Below, piece after piece: positions 10,801 through 18,464 of a DNA stretch of 31,008 nt. The stretch is from contig LWCA01000350.1 of assembly GCA_001642005.1 (NCBI GenBank), positions 1 to 31,008 on the forward strand, written 5' to 3'. Source of the stretch: Intoshia linei (taxonomy: Eukaryota > Orthonectida > Rhopaluridae). How positions within the stretch are numbered: position 1 is the stretch's first letter; every line of letters begins with the position of its first letter. Under the pieces are notes generated by a model that saw only the letters and a program-made list of their open reading frames with translations, had not been told where the DNA came from and ran no database searches. The position numbers were made by a program, and so were the translations under genes.

Positions 10801-10836
10801 AATACTCCTAATAATTCTCATTATACTCTATTATAA
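4831..10836 (+). CDS. CCDC96: Coiled-coil ciliary protein CCDC96 / CFAP184 homologue
   Basis: Six exons in consistent phase: 4831-5038, 5763-6371, 8129-8208, 9412-9879, 9933-10025 and 10390-10836, giving 634 aa. Residues 1 to about 290 are highly acidic and low complexity, including an IDIEVDVDVDIDP run, as in the Glu-rich N-terminus of CCDC96. A long coiled coil follows (EVRQRRENL, then YFLRKKSEEVK). The C-terminal DUF4201 domain (CCDC113/CCDC96 family) carries the hallmarks LIDFEQLKIENQTYNEKIEER (about 463-483), ELLKLRKKI, HTKERL and SGLLGKTSLLKDYENR (about 558-573). The HTKERL region fits CCDC96 better than CCDC113. In known species CCDC96 pairs with CCDC113 on ciliary axonemes between radial spokes and nexin-dynein complexes. 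The start ATG follows an in-frame-free A+T leader. Introns 2 and 3 (1757 and 1203 bp) hold transposons; intron 4 is 53 bp. Confidence 0.92.
5103..5322 (+). repeat. Tandem CCAACCCTTAAGGG repeat inside a TIR-bounded element
   Basis: About six imperfect ~30-bp units of the form TTTTACCAACCCTTAAGGGAAAAAT-CA lie in intron 1 of CCDC96. The array is bounded by inverted ends: CATTTTTACTAAAAATCC on the left and GGATTTTTAGTAAAAATG on the right. The unit core CCCTTAAGGG is palindromic. Related tracts occur at about 1030-1110, 19145-19180 and 28555-28725. Confidence 0.75.
6770..7540 (+). repeat. Dispersed repeat family A, copy 1 (plus inverted 3' fragment)
   Basis: Shares with 13330-14090, 16435-17110 and 21550-21780 the ordered blocks ACTTATATAAA...ATGTCTGT, then several ~130-bp internal sub-repeats of the form TTTCA-GGTCAAAAACCC-ATT-CCCTTTTTT-AAAA-TGAAAACAGTCCTAAAATTT, then a 3' end with CTACAATTTCAAAAAAA and ACGT-TACACATTTCCAA. 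The 3' end of this copy (7440-7540) lies in the opposite orientation. Non-coding; class unknown. Confidence 0.65.
7769..8036. mobile_element. Short TIR element, 268 bp
   Basis: Left end GTCGTGGAGAGTTAGTAG and right end read in reverse GTCGTGGAAGGGCTAGGTAG form imperfect inverted repeats; each is followed inward by a GGCTCGGG or GGCCCGGGCC block. No target-site duplication is apparent. A related end (GGCTTGGGCCATATGGGCC) recurs at about 14815-14870. Confidence 0.55.
8209..9411 (+). other. CCDC96 intron 3
   Basis: A 1203-bp intron with an intact hAT MITE at 8856-9106. Nothing else recognisable. Confidence 0.75.
8856..9106 (+). mobile_element. Intact hAT MITE with perfect 8-bp target duplication
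   Basis: The 251-bp element starts CAGAGGTCCACAACCTGCGGCC and ends GTTTGTGCACCCCTG, so its ends are inverted repeats of the CAGGGGTGCAC type. ACATAGAC flanks it directly on both sides (8848-8855 and 9107-9114); 8-bp duplications are diagnostic of hAT transposition. It carries GCGGCCG motifs but no open frame, and relies on a transposase elsewhere. Confidence 0.95.
10095..10150 (+). mobile_element. hAT-type terminal fragment in CCDC96 intron 5
   Basis: CAGCGTTTCTCAAAAGCC followed by CGCGGATCAGTACTGGTC matches in reverse the right end of the element at 29102-29302 (GACCAGTAATGGTCC, then TTTGAGAAACGCTG). The other end is not found in the 364-bp intron. Confidence 0.6.
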
Positions 10837-11521
10837 GTTTTTTGGCATTTATGATTAAAATCTTTAAAATGTACTTATAAAAATTATATGAAATACACTT
10901 CATAGCTATTTTTTATTGATTAGATTAGTAATTGTCGATTTTTGGGTAACTTTTAGTGTATAAGTGTAGATTTCATGTTTAATTTCAAAATATTATGCAT
11001 ATATTTACAATATATACTCATATTATTTGAAATTGGATCCATTAAAGAATCTATGTTATGAATTATCTTTGAAATTGCATCAAATCCGACTAAATTTAAG
11101 TATTCATTAATACAAAGTTTATTTTTTTTAAATTATAATGGAAGCATTTTAAGATTTTTTATAGAAATTTCGTCTGGCAATCGTCAATTTTAAGTGATAG
11201 AGCAAGGGTTTCCAACCATTTTTTTAAAAGGCTCACATTTAATGTACAAAATCTAACCTCATCACACAAAATTCTCATCTCCTAGATTTTTTTAATTACG
11301 TTTTAAAATAAATAATTTTTTTTTAACTTATTTTTATATTGGATTTCGAATGGCCATTGCCATATATCTATTTTTTCAATTTTAATTCCATTCGAAAAAT
11401 TGATATAATAGATGACGGGAGAAATAATAATATACGCTTAATACAATTTACAATATATAAAGTAACATTAGTTTACAATGTTCAATGGAGATTATTCAAA
11501 TAAAGTAACATTTTTGACTTA
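10837..11521. other. Intergenic region between two convergent genes
   Basis: Separates the stop of CCDC96 (+) from the stop of the type I membrane protein gene (-). Contains a hAT-like motif near 11204 (AAGGGTTTCCAACC) without a matching end. No gene seen. Confidence 0.6.
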
Positions 11522-14500
11522 CTAGGCTTTAATATATCGGATGAGATGGATCAAAACTCCCATCATAATGATTATTCCTATTAGAAAAGGCATTCCAACT
11601 CCAAGAATAATGCCATACAATTTTATTGTTTTAGCTTCCGCAATATAAATCATTTCTTTGTCTTTTAAGCAATTAACAACTATTTTTTATAAATCAAATA
11701 TCATAAAGACTACCTATTTTATCGAATCCACCGACCCAATTTATACTATAACTTTGTAAAGTTACATCAAAATCACTTTTATCCGTCAATCGAAATGTAA
11801 ACGTTTCTGAAGTCGAACATCTCAACATGTGTGTGTGTTTCAGTGGTGGCATACGCGGATTTTGTAGAGTGCAACTTGTACTGGATCTATAATTTGTAGA
11901 AATATCATAGAAAAAATTACCCACCATTACACATCTCTAAATATACAATATATTGGTACTCCAATTCTTTTTCTCGGTGACTGAAATGTGAACGTGATTG
12001 ATCAGCGTTCTTTTCTCTGGAAAAACTTAGATAAACTGATATGTTATCGTGCGTATCAATCAAAAATTTTTGATCTCTTTTAATTTCTGACAAAGGGTGT
12101 CTTTCCTCTAATTCAATTTCTTTTATCACGTTATTAACCCCCTAAATATTAAAAATAGAAATTATATAATAAATGTACTATATAATTTATATATAATATA
12201 ATAAATTTCGGCTGAGGCTTATATTCATCATTTCACATTAGAAAGTTAACACTTGGATTAATTTCGATGTGTATGAAGATGGGTTTTCTGCTATATTTAT
12301 GCTAGATTCAGAATACTCAGTTTATAATGTTTGTCAATTTCGCCATAAATGTACATTGTACAATCTTTAGACATCGCTTTTATTTTGTCCCTAATTCAGT
12401 GTTTCTCAACCGTGGGCAAGCCCCACTGGTGGGGTATGATGAAATTTTTGGTGGAACCTGGAAAATATTACGAATTGACAGTATTATTAAAATTAGATTA
12501 ATTTAACAATAATTAATTTTTTTAATCTGTGGGTTGATCAAAAAAGGTTGATCATGTCTGCTTTAAACCATCGTTCAATTTATAGAGATTTTACATATCA
12601 TTTTTAATTTTACTCACCATTAAAAGCTGGAAAAGTAGCGGTCAAATTAAAATCTGTATATACAACTTATTAATATAATTCAAACTTACAAAATACAAAC
12701 AATATTAGCAGAGCCGATCCACTCAGCTCAAGACCACCGAAAATGAAAAATAAGCAACTAAAAATTTTTTAAAAACGTTGCGTAGTGTTACATAGCCCTA
12801 GTCATTTAATGTATTATTTTATTTATAACATCTCTAATACTCTTGACTTGAAATTTTAAATGGATTTGCATTCTGTTATTTAGCTGAATGCTGGTTTTAG
12901 ACTACTTATTGATGTTTTAGATCTAAAAACTGTTTGTACGAACAAAAATCAGAAATAGACTCCAAATTTCAAAACGAGAAGCTATACGATTAAAGCTTAC
13001 AACATTAGAACCTAATACTAAGAAAAACTGTAAGAATCTTCAGGCTCAATCATCTTATTTAAAAAATTAACAGTCTTAAAATTTAAAAAACCCAATTTCT
13101 AATACAGTTTTTCAATAATGACACATTATGGCAAATTTCATGTTCAGCAATATAGTGTTTCAGAGTTAAAAACCCAATTGCCCCTTTTTTTTAAAAATAA
13201 AATCATCAGTTCTAAAATTTCAAAAAACAAAAATCTGGATTTTCACAATTAAAACCAATATTAGCCTTTTTTAGAAAACAAATAAGTGCTTATACGATTT
13301 TAAAAAATAAATCTCATACAGTTAACATTTACATTTGTACTTACTTTACTTATATAAAAATGAATGTCTGTGTGTGTAACCATTTATTGAAAAAATTGAC
13401 AGTCGCAGGATTTAAAAAAATCCATTTTCTAATACAGCTTTTCACAGGACGAGTTTTTATCTAATTTTCAGATTCAGAATTTGAGTCGTTCAGGGTAAAA
13501 AACCAAATTTTACCTTTTGTTTTAAAAATGAAACATGTCCTAAAATTTTTTTAAACATAAATTCTTGAATATAGTTTTTAAAATCATAAACATTATCATA
13601 AATGGTAACCTCAAAAAAAATCATTTTCACGATCAAAATCCGACATTACCATTTAAAATGAAAACAGTCCTAAAATTTAAAAAAAATTTGCAGATGGTAC
13701 AGTTGTATCCTGTTAAGACACACAAAAAAATTCAATCTGAATAAGTGACGCTTTCACGGTCAAAAAAGTACTTTAATATTCGTTTTTTATTTCGAAACTG
13801 TTATTACAACAAACAATTTGAAATAATTAATGGTCCGACAATTAAAAAAAAAAATTATTCTGATAGAGCTTATTCCATTTAAAATAATTACAAAATTTCA
13901 ACTCAAGAAGTCTATGCATCCCCGGTGAAAAATAATTTTTAATATATTATCAACCAATATTTTTCAAATGTTGGATTACAATTATTAATAAAAAATTAAA
14001 ATAATCATCCTATAATTTCAAAAAAAAATTTGCATTGAACGTTTACACATTCCCAACAAATAAATATGGTTGAAAAAATATATAATGGATTTCTTCTTAA
14101 TAAATAAAGTGTTTTTTTCATTGCTACCCTATTTTTAATTTTTAAAAAATTTAAAATCACTTTGTACCAAATTTTAATCTTAAACTACAACAAAGTAAAG
14201 TGGTTCATCGGCATATGTAATTTTTTTTGTAGGTAAACTAATTAAATTGATAAGTGTGGGATTTTTTGAAGAGTGAAAGTGGGGCTTAACATAAAGAAGC
14301 TAATATTATCCGATAAGCTAATTAGTTTAGAGCAGTGATTCCCAACGTGGGGTGTGCGGCCCACCAGTGGGTCATAGAAAATTTGAGTGGGCTTGTGAAA
14401 TTTGTCAAGAAATCAAGATAATCTAAACTTTGATAAATCTCATATTTTTTGCGAACAAATTCACTCGGCTTACCATAGAAAACTGGTTTATTGGTTTTAT

Positions 14501-15218
14501 TGGTTAAAGAGGTGTGAGGTAACTGATGCTGATATACTTATAATAGTTGATCATTTGAAATTATTAGCTTCTGATTTCAAATCAAGATTTTCTGATTTAA
14601 AAAATATTAATTTCTATGGACGATGCATCCAATGCTAGCGGATGTATGTGATATCTCGACGCAATATCAAGAAGAAATCTCGGAAATGCAAAGCGATGAG
14701 TCAATAAAATTAATGTTCAACATAAAATGAGTTATGTCATGACTTTGTGATGAGACAGAAACATGAGTTATGTTACATTTCCAACTTTACCTATCAATAC
14801 ATTAGAAAAGTAGGCATCTCATGGTTGTAGGCTTGGGCCATATGGGCCGTAGCCCCTATCAACGGTCCTGGTTCTGTGTAAAGAACAAAGTGGTTTTATG
14901 TATTTTAAAAAATTACATCATAGTAACTAAATGTTACATTGACCATAATTAGATTCTTGTATACTATATTACATAATTATTAAAAAATTAATATATAAAA
15001 CAATCACTCACGTTTATAACACGGTTCATCGTAACTGTCAACATTCTCGCCTAGGTATTCATCCACACAAATACATTTATTATTCAAACACTGTCGGTAT
15101 TCGCCACTGCATTTCCCGTTTACACATACTTTAGAATGTAAAAAATATATTTGCTGAAATTACCTGATAAATTATAATTTATACTTAAAAATAAAATTGT
15201 CACTATAAAAAAGTACAT
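11522..15218 (-). CDS. Novel type I membrane protein: signal peptide, EGF-like module, TM helix (245 aa)
   Basis: Six exons in phase: 15164-15218, 15012-15128, 12618-12653, 11921-12119, 11714-11886 and 11522-11679, totalling 246 codons. The protein begins with a signal peptide (MYFFIVTILFLS). A Cys-rich EGF/EB-like module follows, roughly residues 20-55, with VCVNGKCSG, QCLNNKCICVDEY and DEPCYK (six cysteines). Next comes a region of about 150 aa with NISVYLSFSR, MCNGGSSTSC and SYSINWVGGF, then one TM helix (LYGIILGVGMPFLIGIIIMM) and a short tail ending HLIRYIKA. The product is therefore predicted to sit on the cell surface or in the endomembrane system. Introns are 35, 2358, 498, 34 and 34 bp. 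Exon 4 uses an AAAAG acceptor at 12120; the nearby AG at 12142 would break the frame. I recognise no named family. The Rheb-like gene is divergent, 923 bp away. Confidence 0.78.
12397..12575 (+). mobile_element. Decayed hAT-type element
   Basis: Starts CAGTGTTTCTCAACCGTGGG with an internal inverted CCCCACTGGTGGGG. The right end near AAAAAAGGTTGATCATGTCTG is only weakly like an inverted terminus, and no target duplication is clear. It lies in intron 3 of the type I membrane protein gene. Confidence 0.6.
12919..13058 (+). repeat. Dispersed repeat family B, copy 1
   Basis: Matches 20625-20745 closely: shared ACTCCAAATTT-AAAACGAGA, TTAAAGCTTACAACATTAGA, CTGTAAGAATCTTCAGG and TCAATCATCT blocks. 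Non-coding, no obvious termini. Confidence 0.75.
13330..14090 (+). repeat. Dispersed repeat family A, copy 2
   Basis: Starts around CTTACTTTACTTATATAAAAATGAATGTCTGTGTG (short runs shared with other copies) and ends with the TACACATTCCCAACAAATAAATATGG block. The shared blocks CAGATGGTACA-TTGTATCCT and CAATCTGAATAAGTGACGC tie it to the copy at 16435-17110. A second partial set of the internal sub-repeats precedes it at 13065-13290. Confidence 0.75.
14336..14800 (+). pseudogene. hAT transposase C-terminal relic (ZBED5/ZMYM6-like)
   Basis: A hAT-like terminus CAGTGATTCCCAACGTGGGG (14336) is followed within about 70 bp by a decayed transposase fragment. Frame 1 reads KSHIFCEQIHSAYHRKLVYW and then DADILIIVDHLKLLASDFKS, motifs of the ZBED5/GTF2IRD2-type hAT transposases. 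At about 14615 the frame shifts by one base and continues as HPMLADVCDISTQYQEEISE and MQSDESIKLMFNIK, then meets stop codons at about 14728 and 14740. The N-terminal and catalytic parts are missing, so it is inactive. Confidence 0.85.
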
Positions 15219-16141
15219 TTTAAATTGTGATTACGTGAAAATAGTATGTTAATTAAATATTTGATCAAGTCTTCAAATTGATATGTTTATGTCAGGTTTC
15301 GAATAGAACCTTTTAATTTTTTTGTGGTTCCATTTTAAAATCTACGAATATAATGGAACACGACAATTATTATTATATTTACATACTTAGAATGTATTAT
15401 TTAAATAGGGGAAATCTAAATATAATGAGTTTTTTGGGACGAGGTTGTAGGAATTGATCCAAATACTGTATATGAAATATCGATATTTATTGAGAAATTC
15501 ATCTAATAAATATTTGAATGGGGTCTGAACGCATTGTCATGCACTGCAAAACATTTTATTATTTTTGTTGTTTTTTTCTCGTAAGGTTTGGTAAAATCAG
15601 ATTTTTCCCAAAGGGTTTTAAATGGTATGGCAAAAGTATATTAAGTAATTGAAATAATAATGTAGCGATCGTCTAGGGCCTAGACTCTAGGCTTTGGAAA
15701 AATCACAAGTTGTGATCCATAACAATTGCCAACTCTGGAATCAGATTATCTGATTTCGCATTTGTCAATAAAACGAAAATAAAGATGATAAAAACAATGG
15801 TAATTGATTTAACAGCTGCTTCTTAGTAATTAGAAAAATGTAAAGTTTTGTTAATTCACGTTTTCCTTTATCATTCAATTTTATGTACAATTCAATTAAA
15901 ATTTAGACTAATAATTAGCATCAATTAACCAAAGCATACTATTTTCAAGTAAATAATGCGCTGTATCAATATTGTATAAATAAATACAATATTTTATCAT
16001 TGAATAGTTGTGAAATATTAGCGCGTTGTGATAACAACTTTACAACAAATATATAAAAAACTTATTTTTTATATTCAAAAATATGTTTGAATTTAACTTT
16101 TGAAACTATGAAATGATTTCCATCAAACCTTGATATAAACA
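15219..16141. promoter_or_regulatory. Divergent intergenic region (membrane protein gene / Rheb-like gene)
   Basis: 923 bp between two divergent start codons must contain the 5' ends of both genes, though no defined promoter motif can be named. It includes a copy of repeat family D (15585-15760). No other coding frame is visible. Confidence 0.45.
15585..15760 (+). repeat. Dispersed repeat family D, copy 2
   Basis: Shares GTAAAATCAGATTTTTCCC, GGGTTT-AAATG, GAAATAATAATGTAGC and CATCTAGG/CGTCTAGGG-CTTTGG blocks with 355-620. Confidence 0.5.
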
Positions 16142-18433
16142 ATGTTTGATAATGACTACTTATCCGGAACCGAAGCGGACATAATTAAACGTCGAGTAGC
16201 CATTATGGGCAGCCAAGCTAGTGGTAAATTTATGCTTTCATTTTTATTTATTTTTTTAGGAAAATCATCTTTATCTTCTCGATTTTTTCATATGAAATAT
16301 GATGATAATTACATTCCTACTATTGATAATGGTAATTGGTTAGACTGCTAACATTTACGTAATTTGAAATTGTAGTGCCTCATTTTTATTTCATTTATAA
16401 ATTTAAAATATTATATTTAATCTAATGTATAAAAATGACATCCTTACTTATATAAATGCTTTGCAATATTTGTTTATCTGTTTTTATGTTGCCGTTTATT
16501 TCAATAACTACCAATCTTAGAATTTTATAAAATCCACATTTCAATTAAAGTTTTCTTCGGGGTGTCAACAGAATAAATTCCAACCTCACATCTTACCGGT
16601 CAAAAAGTTCAATTGTTTTTTTTTTGAAAATTAACCGATTTAGATAATTAAAAATTTTAAACATTATCATAAATTTAAATTTAAAAAAACTATATTTTCA
16701 GGGCCAAAACCCTAAAGATCCTTTTTTATTCTTGAAAACAGCCCTAAAATTTAAAAAATTTTACAGATGGTACATTTGTATCCTATTAACACACAAAATT
16801 TCAATCTGAATAAGTGACGCCTTCACGATCAAAAAAGCATTTTAGTATTCATATATTTTTTTTCCGAAATATTTTATTAACAAAAAAAAATTATTTTGAT
16901 AGAGCTTATTCCAGTTGATATAAATACAAAATTTCAACCCCAGAAATCTACGCATTCCCGGTAAAAAATAATTTTTAATATATTATCAACCAATATTTTT
17001 CAAATATTTCGATTAAAATAAATATTGATCCTACAATTTCAAAAAAATGTATATTAAACGTCTACACATTTCCAATAAAGAAATATGGGTGAAAATCTAT
17101 ATAATTCATTTCTTCGCAATTTTTCAATCTCCGATTCATTCAGATTCCTTTAATTATTGATTTGTTTAAGTATTTATTGTAAATTGGTACTGAATATATA
17201 TTATCACATTGAAAATGATAAAATAGGTTTATATAATTTTATTTTTTTTGGAATTTATGGTATTTATGACAATTTTTAGGATTGGACTGTTTACTTTATT
17301 TTTAATATTATACACGGTTCTGTCTAATAAATTAAAAAATATTAAATGTATAACAATTTTTTTAAAATTCTTTACGCAAATGTTAACAAAAAAATTAACA
17401 TGGAATAATTCACTTTAAAGTAAAAAGTAATGTGATATGATGGTTCCACCTGAAACAAAATTTGGGACCACTCTTTTAAAAGATTGATAATATTGAATAG
17501 TAGGATTTTTAAGTTAGATTTTCAACGTGAATTTATTTTTTTGGTAGAATAAAATGTGCTCTCAACAGAGCTAGGTGCTGTTTGTACGTAGTACATAACA
17601 GTCAACCTAGTTGTCAATAATATACTTTTAACCATAAACGTTAATTTCGTACATTAATTTTTTTTTCAAAAATTCCAGTTTAAGATTTTGGACTTGATTA
17701 TGAAATAATTTTTGAACTTTAATAATAAACTGAAATATTAAATAATCAAATTTTATATTTGTAGACAATATAAATTTTTAGTATGGCAAAAAACTTTTAC
17801 TTTGGATGGTGATAATTACTCTCTCAAAGTTTTTGACAATTTGGGTCAAGTAATTCTCTTATCAACAAAATATTTTTTAATTGTAGGATGAATTTGCATT
17901 CTGTCCTGAATTTTACTCGTATCAGGTGGATGGGTTTATTGTAGTGTACAGTATGGATTCTATGAAAAGGTTTACATTTTAATAAAACGGTTTATAATGT
18001 TGAAAAAATCTTCGAATCAACTTTTTATTGAAAACTGGAATCTATTTCCCGATTAAGATTCGAAGAGTTCAATAATTTTTTTTTTTTTTCAAAATAAAAT
18101 ATACTGGACTAATTAATAGTTAATTTAAAACTTAGTTTCGAAATATGTAAATCCTTGCTGAAATCAATTATCAGAGTAATGGGGACAAAAGAAGTTCCTT
18201 TAGTTTTAGTAGCCAACAAAAGCGACGTAAACGGTAAAGTCAAAGTACCTAAACCTCTAGGTTTAAATTTGGCAAAAATCTACAATGCTTATTATATAGA
18301 ATCTTCAGCTAAAGTAGATAAAAATGTAAAGGAAATTTTTTACAACATGATGTACCAAATTAACAAAATCCACCAATTTACTTCAAAAATAACTACTGAC
18401 CAGACCAGATCCAATAAATGTACAATTTGTTAA
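16142..18433 (+). CDS. RHEB: Rheb-like Ras-family small GTPase with CaaX end
   Basis: Five exons in phase: 16142-16223, 16260-16331, 17782-17849, 17887-17969 and 18136-18433 (200 aa; Rheb proteins are usually about 184). The G motifs are all present: P-loop GSQASGKS (23-30), switch I YIPTIDN (45-51), DNLGQDEF (70-77), NKSD (129-132) and ESSAK (157-161). The end KCTIC is a CaaX prenylation box, so it is predicted to sit on endomembranes. FPQTYS-like (CPEFYS) and KSFE contexts match Rheb, the GTP-bound activator of mTORC1, better than Ras or Rap. Oddities: Gln replaces the usual Arg of the Rheb P-loop, and DTAGQ has become DNLGQ; the catalytic-type Gln is retained. Introns 1 and 3 are 36 and 37 bp, while intron 2 is 1450 bp and full of repeats. 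The AG at 17764 would give an immediate stop, so 17781 is the acceptor. Confidence 0.92.
16435..17110 (+). repeat. Dispersed repeat family A, copy 3
   Basis: In Rheb intron 2. Shares CCTTACTTATATAAA, CAGATGGTACATTTGTATCC, CAATCTGAATAAGTGACGC, AATATATTATCAACCAATAT and CTACACATTTCCAATAAAG with the other copies. Confidence 0.78.
17405..17610 (+). repeat. Dispersed repeat family C, copy 1, ending in a palindromic 40-mer
   Basis: Matches 21838-22016 over TAATGTGATATGATGGTTCC, TTTTAAAAGATTGATAATA and AGATTTTCAACGTGAATTTA. It ends at 17571-17610 in an imperfect palindrome that begins CTAGGTGCTGTTTGTAC and ends ACAGTCAACCTAG. An inverted copy of this end is at 28129-28235. Confidence 0.8.
18413..18418 (+). 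terminator. Poly(A) signal AATAAA inside the last codons of the Rheb-like gene
   Basis: AATAAA overlaps the Asn-Lys codons just before the CaaX box, 15 bp upstream of the stop. No other AATAAA lies close downstream on the plus strand, so a very short 3' UTR reaching into the opposing gene is expected. Function inferred from motif and position. Confidence 0.45.
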
Positions 18434-18444
18434 TATTTTATAAC

Positions 18445-18450
18445 TTTATT
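18445..18450 (-). terminator. Poly(A) signal AATAAA of the epimerase gene
   Basis: TTTATT on the plus strand is AATAAA on the minus strand, 15 bp beyond the epimerase stop codon. Cleavage 10-25 bp further on would fall inside the last codons of the Rheb-like gene, so the two mRNAs are predicted to overlap at their 3' ends. Confidence 0.55.
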
Positions 18451-18464
18451 GTAATGTACAAATT

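Larger units (their letters stand above)
12654..15011 (-). other. Large intron 2 of the membrane protein gene, transposon-filled
   Basis: 2358 bp between exons 2 and 3. Holds repeat family B (12919-13058), sub-repeats and a full-length copy of family A (about 13065-14090), and a hAT transposase relic (about 14336-14800). No further exon was needed to keep phase. Confidence 0.7.
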
